Part shown: piece by piece, positions 1 to 6,087 of the stretch
Layout of the letters: each line of letters begins with the position of its first letter
Position numbering within the stretch: the first letter of the stretch is position 1
Assembly: GCA_002479655.1 (NCBI GenBank)
Contig: DLOQ01000007.1
Coordinates: 23,608-29,925, forward strand
Direction: 5' to 3'
DNA length: 6,318 nt
Source: Lachnospiraceae bacterium UBA7480
GTDB lineage: Bacteria; Bacillota; Clostridia; Lachnospirales; Lachnospiraceae
Notes under the pieces: model-generated
What the model saw: the letters and a program-made list of their open reading frames with translations, nothing else
What the model was told of the DNA's origin: nothing
Database searches by the model: none
Translations under genes and position numbers: made by a program

Positions 1-1
1 A

Positions 2-775
2 GGTGAATTTAAAGATGGCAAGAGACATGGACAAGGAACTGTGAAATATGCCAATGGTGATGTATATGAGGGCGAATGGAAGGACAACAAGCGCAACGGA
101 CGCGGCAAATATACATATCCCGATGGTGATGTATATGAAGGCGAATGGAAAGACGGCGATTCCAACGGCTACGGCAAATACACATTCGCCGGTGGTGATG
201 TATATGAGGGTGAATGGAAAGACGGCGAGCGCAACGGACACGGAAAATACACACGCAAAGATGGCGCAATCTATGAAGGTGAATTTAAAAATGGCGTGAG
301 AAACGGGCAGGGAACTATGAAATATTCCTATGGTGATGTATATGAAGGCGAATGGAAGGACAATAAGCGCAGCGGCTACGGCAAATACACATATGACGAT
401 GGCAGTGTTTACGAAGGCGAATTTAAAGATGGCTTGGTCAGCGGGCAAGGTAGACACAAATACGCCAGCGGCGACGTATACGAAGGTGAGTGGGAGGACT
501 ACAAGTTCAGCGGACACGGCAAATACACAAGCGCCAATGGTGATGTATATGAAGGTGAATTTAAAGATGGCAAAAGAAACGGACAAGGTAAAGATACATA
601 TGCCAACGGCATAGTATACGAAGGTGAATTTAAAGATGACAAGAGAAACGGACAAGGAACTATGAAATATACCAATGGTGATGTATATGAAGGTGAATGG
701 AAAGACGACGATTTCAGCGGACACGGCAAATACACACACAACGATGGTACGGTATTTGAAGGCGAATTGAAAAAT
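2..775 (+). repeat. 69-bp coding tandem repeat (MORN array)
   Basis: A 69-bp unit is repeated in phase with the reading frame. Units start at 62, 131, 200, 269, 338, 407, 476, 545, 614, 683 and 752, and a nearly complete unit precedes 62. The phrase GATGTATATGA-GG-GAATGG is close to identical in many copies, so the DNA itself is a tandem array and could change copy number by recombination or slippage. One unit (62-130) is 49% GC, far above the AT-rich C-terminal part of the same gene. Confidence 0.95.
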
Positions 776-1342
776 ATAAACAATAATATTATTTCAAACA
801 GATGGATGGAGCGATATTTAAAACAATCTGACGAGATAAAAGAAAAACTTGATAAGTTAGATAATTCTGCTCCCTCAGAATATCAACTGCAGGTAATAAA
901 AAGAAAGAGAATTTATCCGGAAATTGGCGACATATTTAAAATAAATCCGATAGATGATATATATTTTTATGGTGTTGTTTTAAATAATCATATTTATAAT
1001 ATTAATGGAGATGATCTTTTACTTATACTGATTTTTAAACAAGATATTGATATCAATAAAAGTATTGGTAATGGAGTAAGCGAGAATGAATTATTGCTTC
1101 CACCGCAGATCGTAGGGAAGGAATATTGGTCAAGAGGTTATTTTTATAATATTGATCATTATGTTGAGCTGCCAAATATAGTAGATTATGGATTCTATAG
1201 TGTAGGAAAGACCAAATTTTTTGATGAATACGGAAAGGAACTTTTAAATCAACCTCGATTGCTGGGAACTTTTGGTGTTACAACTATATCCGGTATTGCA
1301 AAAAAAATTAATCAAGAGTTAATTATATCGGGAATTATATAA
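2..1342 (+). CDS. MORN-repeat protein with Imm26-like C-terminal domain (5' end outside window)
   Basis: The frame is open to the left edge, so the true start lies upstream; the GTG at 41 sits inside a repeat and is not a convincing start. The 446 visible residues fall into three parts. Residues 1-258 are MORN repeats of 23 residues (core YEGEW/F-KDG-x-x-NGxGKYT): one nearly complete first unit, ten full units and a short last one. Residues 259-304 form a charged, probably helical linker. Residues 305-446 begin with PEIGDIFKI and continue through a Y-F-Y-G-V-V-L strand, an EYWSRGYF motif and YGFYSVGK; this resembles the Imm26 (Imm26/HocA) family of immunity proteins. MORN repeats usually mediate protein or lipid contact. 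The inferred role is a cytoplasmic immunity protein whose repeats serve as a binding or spacing module. The MORN call is very firm; the Imm26 call is from memory of the family pattern and moderate. There is no signal peptide or membrane segment in the visible part. Confidence 0.85.
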   Translation, partial: GEFKDGKRHGQGTVKYANGDVYEGEWKDNKRNGRGKYTYPDGDVYEGEWKDGDSNGYGKYTFAGGDVYEGEWKDGERNGHGKYTRKDGAIYEGEFKNGVRNGQGTMKYSYGDVYEGEWKDNKRSGYGKYTYDDGSVYEGEFKDGLVSGQGRHKYASGDVYEGEWEDYKFSGHGKYTSANGDVYEGEFKDGKRNGQGKDTYANGIVYEGEFKDDKRNGQGTMKYTNGDVYEGEWKDDDFSGHGKYTHNDGTVFEGELKNINNNIISNRWMERYLKQSDEIKEKLDKLDNSAPSEYQLQVIKRKRIYPEIGDIFKINPIDDIYFYGVVLNNHIYNINGDDLLLILIFKQDIDINKSIGNGVSENELLLPPQIVGKEYWSRGYFYNIDHYVELPNIVDYGFYSVGKTKFFDEYGKELLNQPRLLGTFGVTTISGIAKKINQELIISGII

Positions 1343-1379
1343 TTTTAATTAGGTATATCCTTTCGTTAATATGATAAGC

Positions 1380-1385
1380 GAGGTG
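1380..1385 (+). promoter_or_regulatory. Ribosome binding site deciding a GTG start
   Basis: GAGGTG lies 9 bases before the GTG at 1395. An in-frame TAA at 1386-1388 rules out any earlier start, and the next in-frame ATG (codon 11) has no comparable site, so GTG 1395 is the chosen start. Confidence 0.7.
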
Positions 1386-1394
1386 TAAAATCAA

Positions 1395-2402
1395 GTGAGT
1401 AAAACTAATCTGCAATTTCATGCAATGCCGGAGGATATTTGTAAATTTATAAATACCCTATTACAAGACAAACAATATACTGCCTGCGGGGTGTTTTTAT
1501 TTCCAGATTTTGCTGCAAAAAGTATCACGGATGAATTAACAATTGATGATATTGCAAAATATGATATGGTCGTGATCTTAACACAAGAGATCCAATATTC
1601 GGATAATTACAGAGATTTTATACGATGCCAAGATAATAATTTAGGAATTACAATTGGACATGAAGCAGATGGCAAATTGGAAGAATCTAGTATGTGGGTA
1701 TTTGCGGAGCATGAAATTGTTCAGGTCTGGAAAACGATTATTGGGCGTTTCAAGAGAAGCCTGTTGAAAGGGGCATGGGTCGTCAATCCTACCTCGGGAG
1801 ACAGGGGTTTTTATAAAGATATCAGATTTACAGTAAATGCGAAAAGGGCATACGAAAATGGGATGGAGATCTGTCCAATTGCAGGTTGGAATAGATACGA
1901 ATTAATTGGCGAGCAGGGGGCGGAGAGTCAAACATTATTGGAAAGCAAAGGGCAGTGCTTGAGAGAAATGCGAGGTATGAACATAATAGAAAAATTAAGA
2001 GAAATTTTAGATACCGACATATATGCTCGAAAAGATAAAAAGTTAGTGATACAAGCTTTTCAGAGATTAAAGGTAAATGTATCAGAATCAGTTATTGAAT
2101 TTTTTATTAACTTTTCAGGACCATTTTGGGAAGAAACATTGGGGATGGAGCTCCTTGATATAGTTGAAGATGATGTTAATATTGAAGTTATGACAAATGA
2201 ATGCAGAAAAGAGCATTCTTTTCCTAATCAGTTTTTAGTCCTGACAGAAATGTGCGCGAATGAAATAATAGTGTTAAATACCATAAATGATAAGGTGTAT
2301 AGAGTTGATTTTGAAGGAGGACATGAAGACTTGGTGAATGGGAAATTAGATGAGGAGTGGTCTAGTTTTGAAGAATTTTTAATTGATTATTTTGACCTAT
2401 GA
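1395..2402 (+). CDS. Two-domain immunity protein with C-terminal SUKH (SMI1/KNR4) domain
   Basis: This is a 335-residue acidic, cytoplasmic protein starting at GTG with a clear ribosome binding site. Residues 195-335 look like a SUKH-superfamily domain: an N-terminal helix, a hydrophobic F-x-x-F-S-G-P-F-W segment, a FPNQFLVLTE strand, IVLNTINDKVYRVDFE (the hairpin that shows the bound surface in this family), and the characteristic ending EEWSSFEEFLIDYF. SUKH proteins are immunity proteins against many nuclease and other toxins of the polymorphic-toxin class. Residues 1-190 (FHAMPEDI, FPDF, MVVILTQE, WVVNPTSGDRGFY, PIAGWNRYELIG) form a separate alpha/beta domain that I do not recognise. A methionine at 195 marks the start of the SUKH part, as if two genes had been joined. 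It lies 52 bp after the MORN gene and 36 bp before the Imm53 gene. The SUKH call is from motif shape, fairly confident; the N-terminal domain is unassigned. Confidence 0.8.
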   Translation: MSKTNLQFHAMPEDICKFINTLLQDKQYTACGVFLFPDFAAKSITDELTIDDIAKYDMVVILTQEIQYSDNYRDFIRCQDNNLGITIGHEADGKLEESSMWVFAEHEIVQVWKTIIGRFKRSLLKGAWVVNPTSGDRGFYKDIRFTVNAKRAYENGMEICPIAGWNRYELIGEQGAESQTLLESKGQCLREMRGMNIIEKLREILDTDIYARKDKKLVIQAFQRLKVNVSESVIEFFINFSGPFWEETLGMELLDIVEDDVNIEVMTNECRKEHSFPNQFLVLTEMCANEIIVLNTINDKVYRVDFEGGHEDLVNGKLDEEWSSFEEFLIDYFDL

Positions 2403-2438
2403 CCAACCTTGATGAGATTCCAAATTAAGGAGTGAAAA

Positions 2439-3239
2439 ATGGATATATTAAAGTGGCTGGAAAAGTGGTTCTTTTCTATGTGTGATGGTTCTTGGGAACA
2501 CTTTTATGGTGTCAAAATAGATACCTTAGATAATCCGGGGTGGAGGGTATTAATAGATATCATAGATACCCCTCTGGAAGGGAAAGATTTTGAAACTATT
2601 AGTCGTTACGTAGATGAAGGTAATTGGATACATTGTCAAATAAAAGATGGAAAATTTGATGGTGGTGGAGATCCGTCGAAGCTAACGGAGATTCTGTATA
2701 TTTTTAAAGACTGGGTTGAAGATGTATGTAACAATGTTGAGGTGTTGTGGAAAGAAATCATCAATATGAATTATGATGAATTAGTATCTACAGCATTGGA
2801 AAGAAAAGAACTTAAAAAATTATTGTGCGGCGAAAAACCATATGAAGTCGAGATGTCAGAGTTTACATCAGATGTTTTTCCAACTGATGTAAATGCTGTT
2901 CTTATGAATTGTATTTATAAGCAATTTTACCATATTGAAAACATTAGAGAAATTTTTGAGGATTGCTTATGCGAAATGTTAAATGAAGATGAGGTTCATG
3001 TGTATATAGCATGTTTGTATTTTGATACTTGTTTATTTCAAGAAGAGCAAAATAAAGCGCCTTTTAATATTGATAAAGTCATGTGGGCAAGCAGAATTAA
3101 AAATGCTGTTAAAAGAACAAGGGTTGAATTAGAACATGAAATCTATTTTGCTAACGGTATGAAAAAAAGTAATCCATTAAAGAATATACAGAATTTTAAT
3201 AAATATTATCAAAAAAAATATGGAATTGAAATCATATAA
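2439..3239 (+). CDS. Imm53 family immunity protein fused to an unknown helical domain
   Basis: The ATG at 2439 follows AAGGAG (2427-2432) by 6 bases. The 266-residue product has two parts. Residues 1-97 match the Imm53 pattern closely: WLEKWFFSMCDGSWEHFYG, KIDTLDNPGWRV, the DTPLEGK stretch, a WIHCQIKDGKFDGGGDP segment and a final EILYIFKDW. Imm53 is a short immunity family known from polymorphic-toxin loci and is normally about 95-110 residues alone. Residues 110-266 start with a methionine (MNYDELVSTAL) and form a mostly helical domain with FPTDVNAVLMNCIYKQFYH, EVHVYIACLYFD and a C-terminal FNKYYQKKYGIEII; I do not recognise it. Its length and the internal methionine suggest it was once a separate immunity protein. 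The likely role is a cytoplasmic inhibitor of one or two toxins. No cognate toxin is visible nearby. The Imm53 assignment is strong. Confidence 0.85.
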   Translation: MDILKWLEKWFFSMCDGSWEHFYGVKIDTLDNPGWRVLIDIIDTPLEGKDFETISRYVDEGNWIHCQIKDGKFDGGGDPSKLTEILYIFKDWVEDVCNNVEVLWKEIINMNYDELVSTALERKELKKLLCGEKPYEVEMSEFTSDVFPTDVNAVLMNCIYKQFYHIENIREIFEDCLCEMLNEDEVHVYIACLYFDTCLFQEEQNKAPFNIDKVMWASRIKNAVKRTRVELEHEIYFANGMKKSNPLKNIQNFNKYYQKKYGIEII

Positions 3240-3331
3240 AAAACAATAAATGCAGAATGAAGGCGTAAAGCAAATAACAGATACAGTTGGTAAATAAGGA
3301 AGATATAAGCGTAATTATGTTTGGAAATTAT

Positions 3332-3336
3332 GGGGG
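3332..3336 (+). promoter_or_regulatory. G-rich ribosome binding site of gene at 3343
   Basis: TGGGGGTT lies 6 bases before ATG 3343. It differs from the AAGGAG sites of most neighbours but resembles the TGGGGGATT ahead of the gene at 4334. Confidence 0.5.
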
Positions 3337-3342
3337 TTAAAT

Positions 3343-3930
3343 ATGAATTCCTTAGAAGATTTCTTAGAAGAGTATAAGAAGAGTGTGGAAAAAATATGCG
3401 CGGGATTAAATAAATATGAGAAACGCAAAGTAGCTCTTATGTGTTTGGAACGTCAATTTAAAGCATATCAACAGTTAGCAAAAGATAAACAATGGAATAG
3501 ATGGGCGGAATATAGAGAAATATTAGATACTTGTTGGAATTCTATATTAGATAACAAGGAATTGAATGAAGATATTTGGGAAAAACATGAAAAAATAAAA
3601 CCGGCAAGTGTAAATAACACAACAAAAGAATATGCAGAAGCAGAGTTTGCATTTGGAAATATATTTGCTAGCAATATGGAAGATTTTTTGGAAATGTTAC
3701 TTGATGATACAGGTGGTGAAGTAAGTTTCTGTTTGTATAATATTGAATTTATTTTGAATTATTTAAATGAGGATAACGTAATTCAGGATAAGAATGTGAC
3801 AAGTGAGTGTATTAAAAGGGAAGTTGAAAATCAATCAAATGATGTCGTACAGCAAAAGAACCTAAAAAATTTAACAGATGTGCAGAATTGGTGTGAACAA
3901 ACAGATCATTTAATAGGGTATACAAATTAA
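3343..3930 (+). CDS. Helical protein, possible DUF416/Imm5-like immunity protein
   Basis: 195 residues starting at ATG after a G-rich ribosome binding site. The product is mostly helical and cytoplasmic. Residues 20-70 (KYEKRKVALMCLERQF, then KQWNRWAEYREILDTCWNSI) have the arrangement R-x-x-A-x-x-x-x-E-R ... L-D-x-x-W-x-x-I seen in DUF416 and Imm5-like helical immunity proteins. Residues 98-143 contain an alanine-rich helix, AEAEFAFGNIFASN, and then IEFILNYL, again like that fold. This is a weak resemblance and not a firm family call. It stands between the Imm53 fusion (103 bp upstream) and a 98-residue orphan (24 bp downstream), so an immunity role is inferred mainly from context. The last 50 residues are polar and probably flexible. 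Confidence 0.65.
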   Translation: MNSLEDFLEEYKKSVEKICAGLNKYEKRKVALMCLERQFKAYQQLAKDKQWNRWAEYREILDTCWNSILDNKELNEDIWEKHEKIKPASVNNTTKEYAEAEFAFGNIFASNMEDFLEMLLDDTGGEVSFCLYNIEFILNYLNEDNVIQDKNVTSECIKREVENQSNDVVQQKNLKNLTDVQNWCEQTDHLIGYTN

Positions 3931-3940
3931 ATACGACGTT

Positions 3941-3947
3941 AAAGGAG
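3941..3947 (+). promoter_or_regulatory. Ribosome binding site deciding a TTG start
   Basis: AAAGGAG, a near-perfect Shine-Dalgarno match, lies 7 bases before TTG 3955. The next in-frame ATG comes very late in the frame, so TTG is the start. Confidence 0.7.
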
Positions 3948-3954
3948 AAAGCAA

Positions 3955-4251
3955 TTGAATACTGTGAAGGAATTTTGTAATAATTTGAAAGATATAGAGT
4001 TAGACTTGCGTTTCTTGAGGGGATTAGATGCAAACAAGGTTTGTAAACTTAAAGATAATTTACAGAAATTGATTGAGGACTTTAAGGATAAAGATAGTAT
4101 TCCTAAAATTTTATGTGGTTATTTTCTAGATTTTTATTCAACAACAGAAGCAAGCGCCTCAATGTATAAAGATAGTGAAAAAAGTAAAATTTTACAGTTT
4201 GCGGAAGAAATAAATGAAATGATGAGAATATGTGTTGATGTAATGCATTGA
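3955..4251 (+). CDS. Small helical protein of unknown function (orphan in immunity array)
   Basis: A 98-residue product starting at TTG, supported by a strong AAAGGAG site. I do not recognise the family. The protein reads as three or four amphipathic helices: LKDIELDLRFLRG, VCKLKDNLQKLIEDF, ILCGYFLDFYSTTEAS, and LQFAEEINEMMRICVDVM. It is small, charged and soluble, without signal peptide or membrane segment. It lies 24 bp after the preceding gene and is probably on the same transcript. Its place suggests an immunity protein or a small accessory partner, but that is inference from neighbours only. A sampled stretch (4081-4140) is only 20% GC. It could also be a shortened remnant of a larger helical immunity protein. 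Confidence 0.65.
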   Translation: MNTVKEFCNNLKDIELDLRFLRGLDANKVCKLKDNLQKLIEDFKDKDSIPKILCGYFLDFYSTTEASASMYKDSEKSKILQFAEEINEMMRICVDVMH

Positions 4252-4337
4252 AAGGCTTAATCAGCAGACACAATCAGGACCGGCAGCTAAATGAACTAAT
4301 TAAGGAAAACAATGCAGTTGGGGGATTTGAAAAATGA
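4248..4337 (+). other. Relict or leader mini-frame bridging two genes
   Basis: A 29-codon open frame runs from a TTG that overlaps the TGA of the preceding gene (TTGA) to a TGA that overlaps the ATG of the next gene (ATGA). Its product would read GLISRHNQDRQLNELIKEN and end NAVGGFEK. No good ribosome binding site precedes it. Bases 4254-4301 are 44% GC (21 of 48), higher than the flanking genes. It is either the end of a deleted gene or chance; it could serve translational coupling. Confidence 0.25.
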
Positions 4338-4864
4338 TTACAAAGATAGAAGCGCTTTCTTTTTTGGAGGAACATCAACCAATGCCAAAAGATGAAGAAC
4401 TAAAAAAGGAGGAAATTGAGACATATGAAGAAGTAAGAAATTTTTTTCTCAATCATCCTGATGAAGAATGTATTTCTCTGTTTTTGAATTCATTTGGAGG
4501 GAAAGATGGTTTCGGTATATACCAGATGGTCGAAGATGTTATCATGAAATATGACAAAGAAACAGTAATGCCTCATGCTTTAAAAGCTTTAAACAATGAA
4601 TCTGAAAATGTAAAATATTGGTGTATTCAAATTATATCAAATTTTCCGGATATTAGATTGTTTAAGCCATTAGTTAAATTGTTGGAATTAGAGGATGAAG
4701 ATATTAAAGTAGCGACAATTACGGCATTAGCACAGTTGGCTCTAAATAATTTATGTGTCAATGAAGTGATTAAAGTGTTAGAAGACGAAACTGAAAGGAT
4801 AACGGAGGAGGGTATTAAAGGGTTTGCTGAGGAGGTATTGGAAGATATTAAAAACTGTAGATAA
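4334..4864 (+). CDS. HEAT-repeat protein, probable immunity protein
   Basis: 176 residues from ATG 4334, preceded by GGGGGA (4320-4325, 8 bases away); an in-frame TGA at 4328 excludes an earlier start. The N-terminal 70 residues are acidic helices, including HPDEECISLFLNSFG and QMVEDVIMKYD. From about residue 77 the sequence shows HEAT-like paired helices: VMPHALKALNNESENVKYWCIQIISNF, then LFKPLVKLLELEDEDIKVATITALAQLA, then VINEVIKVL-like helices ending near 172. The repeated L-x-x-D/E-D-x-x-V-x-x-x-A pattern is typical. HEAT proteins bind other proteins and occur as immunity proteins in toxin loci. The role here is inferred from context. The SUFU gene follows 16 bp downstream, most likely on the same transcript. 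Confidence 0.75.
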   Translation: MITKIEALSFLEEHQPMPKDEELKKEEIETYEEVRNFFLNHPDEECISLFLNSFGGKDGFGIYQMVEDVIMKYDKETVMPHALKALNNESENVKYWCIQIISNFPDIRLFKPLVKLLELEDEDIKVATITALAQLALNNLCVNEVIKVLEDETERITEEGIKGFAEEVLEDIKNCR

Positions 4865-4880
4865 GTAAGGAGAGATTTTA

Positions 4881-5438
4881 ATGGAAAAAAATATTGGTGA
4901 AATGATATTAAGTCATTATGAAAAATTTCTTGGAAATTATACTGATAGCGAGCTATATAAAAATGAGGAAGGAGTCTCCATACAAGTTCTGGAGTATGAA
5001 AATGTGTTTGAAGGATGTAAAACATATATGTCGTTTGGGGTGTCTGCCTTTAGCGGATATATACATAATAAGTGTGAAATCGTTCTGAATGTGGATAATG
5101 ATTTTGACAGGGCATCCTGTATATTTGCAAATGTGTTAATGTATCTGATTGAAAATAAAGTACATTTTTATAAAGGTTCGTATATTGAGGGAATTGCTGC
5201 TTTTGATGAGGATTTTTGCGCCAAACATGAAAAGGCAGGGTTTTATATTGCAGAAGCGTACCCATTTCCGGAAGAATTTTTTGATGTGTGTGATGACATA
5301 AAAATAGTTATGTGTTTTTTTATTTCTCAGGAAGAGTTGGAATATTTAAAAAAGTATGGATCCGACAGATTTGAAGAGTATTTGGAAGAAAACGAAATAG
5401 ACATCATGGAATTAGATAGAATAGCATTTGTGAGATAA
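4881..5438 (+). CDS. SUFU (suppressor of fused) domain immunity protein
   Basis: 185 residues from ATG 4881 with AAGGAGAG (4867-4874) 8 bases upstream. The whole length fits a single bacterial SUFU domain. Visible marks are the strand TYMSFGVSAFSGY (the conserved T-x-G-M/V-S region), a following acidic CEIVLNVDNDFD strand, the FYKGSYIEG turn (like the GDTI-type turn in the family), and the closing ISQEELEYLKKYGSDRFEE followed by NEIDIMELDR, the ElEylk-x-G ... D-x-x-R signature. SUFU-superfamily proteins are a major immunity class in polymorphic-toxin systems and act in the cytoplasm by binding the toxin. It lies 16 bp after the HEAT gene and 17 bp before the next gene, so all three are probably co-translated. 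The assignment is from recognised motifs, fairly sure. Confidence 0.8.
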   Translation: MEKNIGEMILSHYEKFLGNYTDSELYKNEEGVSIQVLEYENVFEGCKTYMSFGVSAFSGYIHNKCEIVLNVDNDFDRASCIFANVLMYLIENKVHFYKGSYIEGIAAFDEDFCAKHEKAGFYIAEAYPFPEEFFDVCDDIKIVMCFFISQEELEYLKKYGSDRFEEYLEENEIDIMELDRIAFVR

Positions 5439-5455
5439 AGCAGGGAGGAAATTGA

Positions 5456-5947
5456 ATGAGTTTTAGATTTGATGGTCAAGAAGATGTATTAGTGCTGCTT
5501 GATAAGACGGTAATTACACAATTGACAGAAGAATTCCTTTATTTGTTGGATATTTTTATTGATGTGGATGGAAAATCTGAACTTATATATGACTTTCCGG
5601 ATGAAAATTGGGAAGATGTCAGGATGAGAGAAACACAGAAACTTGCTGATTTTTGTAATTCCGGGAAAATGAATATCTGGTTGACAGATGATATAGAGAA
5701 AGAATATCAGATCAAAATGGGTACAGGTACCGGAAATTTTCATAGAGCAATTTATGCACCATCCGGGAATTTAGTGTTTGTATCTGCAAGTGAGTTGATT
5801 CAATGTGCATTATACCCTGAAATGGAGATGGAAATATTATATGAGTTATGTGTACCGGAAGGATGGTATGAATTATCAGATATCAAAAATGGAATTATTG
5901 AGTATCATAAGTGCGAAAAATCTAAAGATATGAAAACGATTTTTTAA
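5456..5947 (+). CDS. Unrecognised 163-residue protein, candidate immunity protein
   Basis: Starts at ATG 5456 after GGGAGG (5443-5448, 7 bases away) and is the last gene of the array. I do not recognise its family with confidence. The N-terminal part has FDGQEDVLVLLDKTVITQL and a helix EEFLYLLDIFID, the middle carries DENWEDVRMRETQKLADF, and the C-terminal half is strand-rich: GNFHRAIYAPSGNLVFVSAS, then ELIQCALYPEMEMEILYEL and VPEGWYEL. The last half (small-residue turn, G-N-L-V-F-V, E-L-x-x, then P-x-G-W-Y) recalls the layout of Imm21-like or DUF6386-like beta-barrel proteins, but the match is too loose to name. It is soluble and acidic. Immunity function is inferred from its place 17 bp behind the SUFU gene. 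Confidence 0.7.
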   Translation: MSFRFDGQEDVLVLLDKTVITQLTEEFLYLLDIFIDVDGKSELIYDFPDENWEDVRMRETQKLADFCNSGKMNIWLTDDIEKEYQIKMGTGTGNFHRAIYAPSGNLVFVSASELIQCALYPEMEMEILYELCVPEGWYELSDIKNGIIEYHKCEKSKDMKTIF

Positions 5948-5975
5948 GCTAAATCAAACAAAATTTTTAAATTAT

Positions 5976-6004
5976 TTGCTAAATTCCGCAACTGGTGATA
6001 TACT
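5976..6004 (+). promoter_or_regulatory. Sigma-A type promoter of the topoisomerase gene
   Basis: The -35 box TTGCTA (5976-5981, 4 of 6 to TTGACA) is separated by exactly 17 bp from the -10 box TATACT (5999-6004). The -10 carries an extended TG motif at 5996-5997. Transcription would start near 6011 and give a leader of about 150 nt. A second TATAAT at 6006-6011 has no well-spaced -35. Confidence 0.55.
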
Positions 6005-6016
6005 ATATAATGATTG

Positions 6017-6087
6017 CGTATTTTTAAGGCATACATGATGTGCGAAAAATGCGGTTAATACAGGGTTTTATATTAAATCCTGCATTA
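6017..6087 (+). promoter_or_regulatory. Two adjacent hairpins in the mRNA leader
   Basis: Hairpin 1 pairs 6017-6025 (CGTATTTTT) with 6045-6053 (AAAAATGCG), 9 pairs with one G-U. Its 19-nt loop can pair further (GCA 6029-6031 with TGC 6041-6043). Hairpin 2 pairs 6056-6067 (TAATACAGGGTT) with 6076-6087 (AATCCTGCATTA), with one mismatch and one G-U. No T run follows either, so they are not ordinary terminators. A weaker third stem can form at 6094-6119. No known riboswitch class is recognised. Confidence 0.4.

Noticed and set aside
2..775. CRISPR-like regular repeat spacing
   Set aside because: The repeats are contiguous, 69 bp, in frame and code for MORN units; there are no unique spacers and no cas genes.
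499..783. Long minus-strand open frame opposite the MORN repeats, and similar shadow frames at 9-269 (minus), 48-299 (plus) and 330-614 (plus)
   Set aside because: These are out-of-phase readings of the 69-bp repeat, low-complexity in composition and without ribosome binding sites. The MORN frame explains the region fully.
1343..1394. Possible promoter (TATGAT at 1370-1375) ahead of the SUKH gene
   Set aside because: No acceptable -35 box lies 16-18 bp upstream, and such hexamers are expected by chance in AT-rich spacers.
1977..2402. Separate SUKH gene starting at the internal ATG
   Set aside because: GAGGT touches the ATG with no spacing and the upstream frame is continuous. A fusion protein is the simpler reading; separate initiation cannot be excluded.
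3240..3342. Possible promoter or small gene in the 103-bp spacer
   Set aside because: TTGGTA has no well-placed -10 box, and no frame of useful length with a start exists there.
4627..5025. 132-codon minus-strand frame across the HEAT and SUFU genes
   Set aside because: It overlaps two well-supported genes, has no ribosome binding site, and its serine/asparagine/isoleucine-rich product is typical of antisense readings of AT-rich genes.
6006..6011. Perfect TATAAT as the main -10 box
   Set aside because: With 17-bp spacing the -35 position reads ATTCCG, a poor match. The overlapping TATACT with extended TG and TTGCTA is the better promoter.
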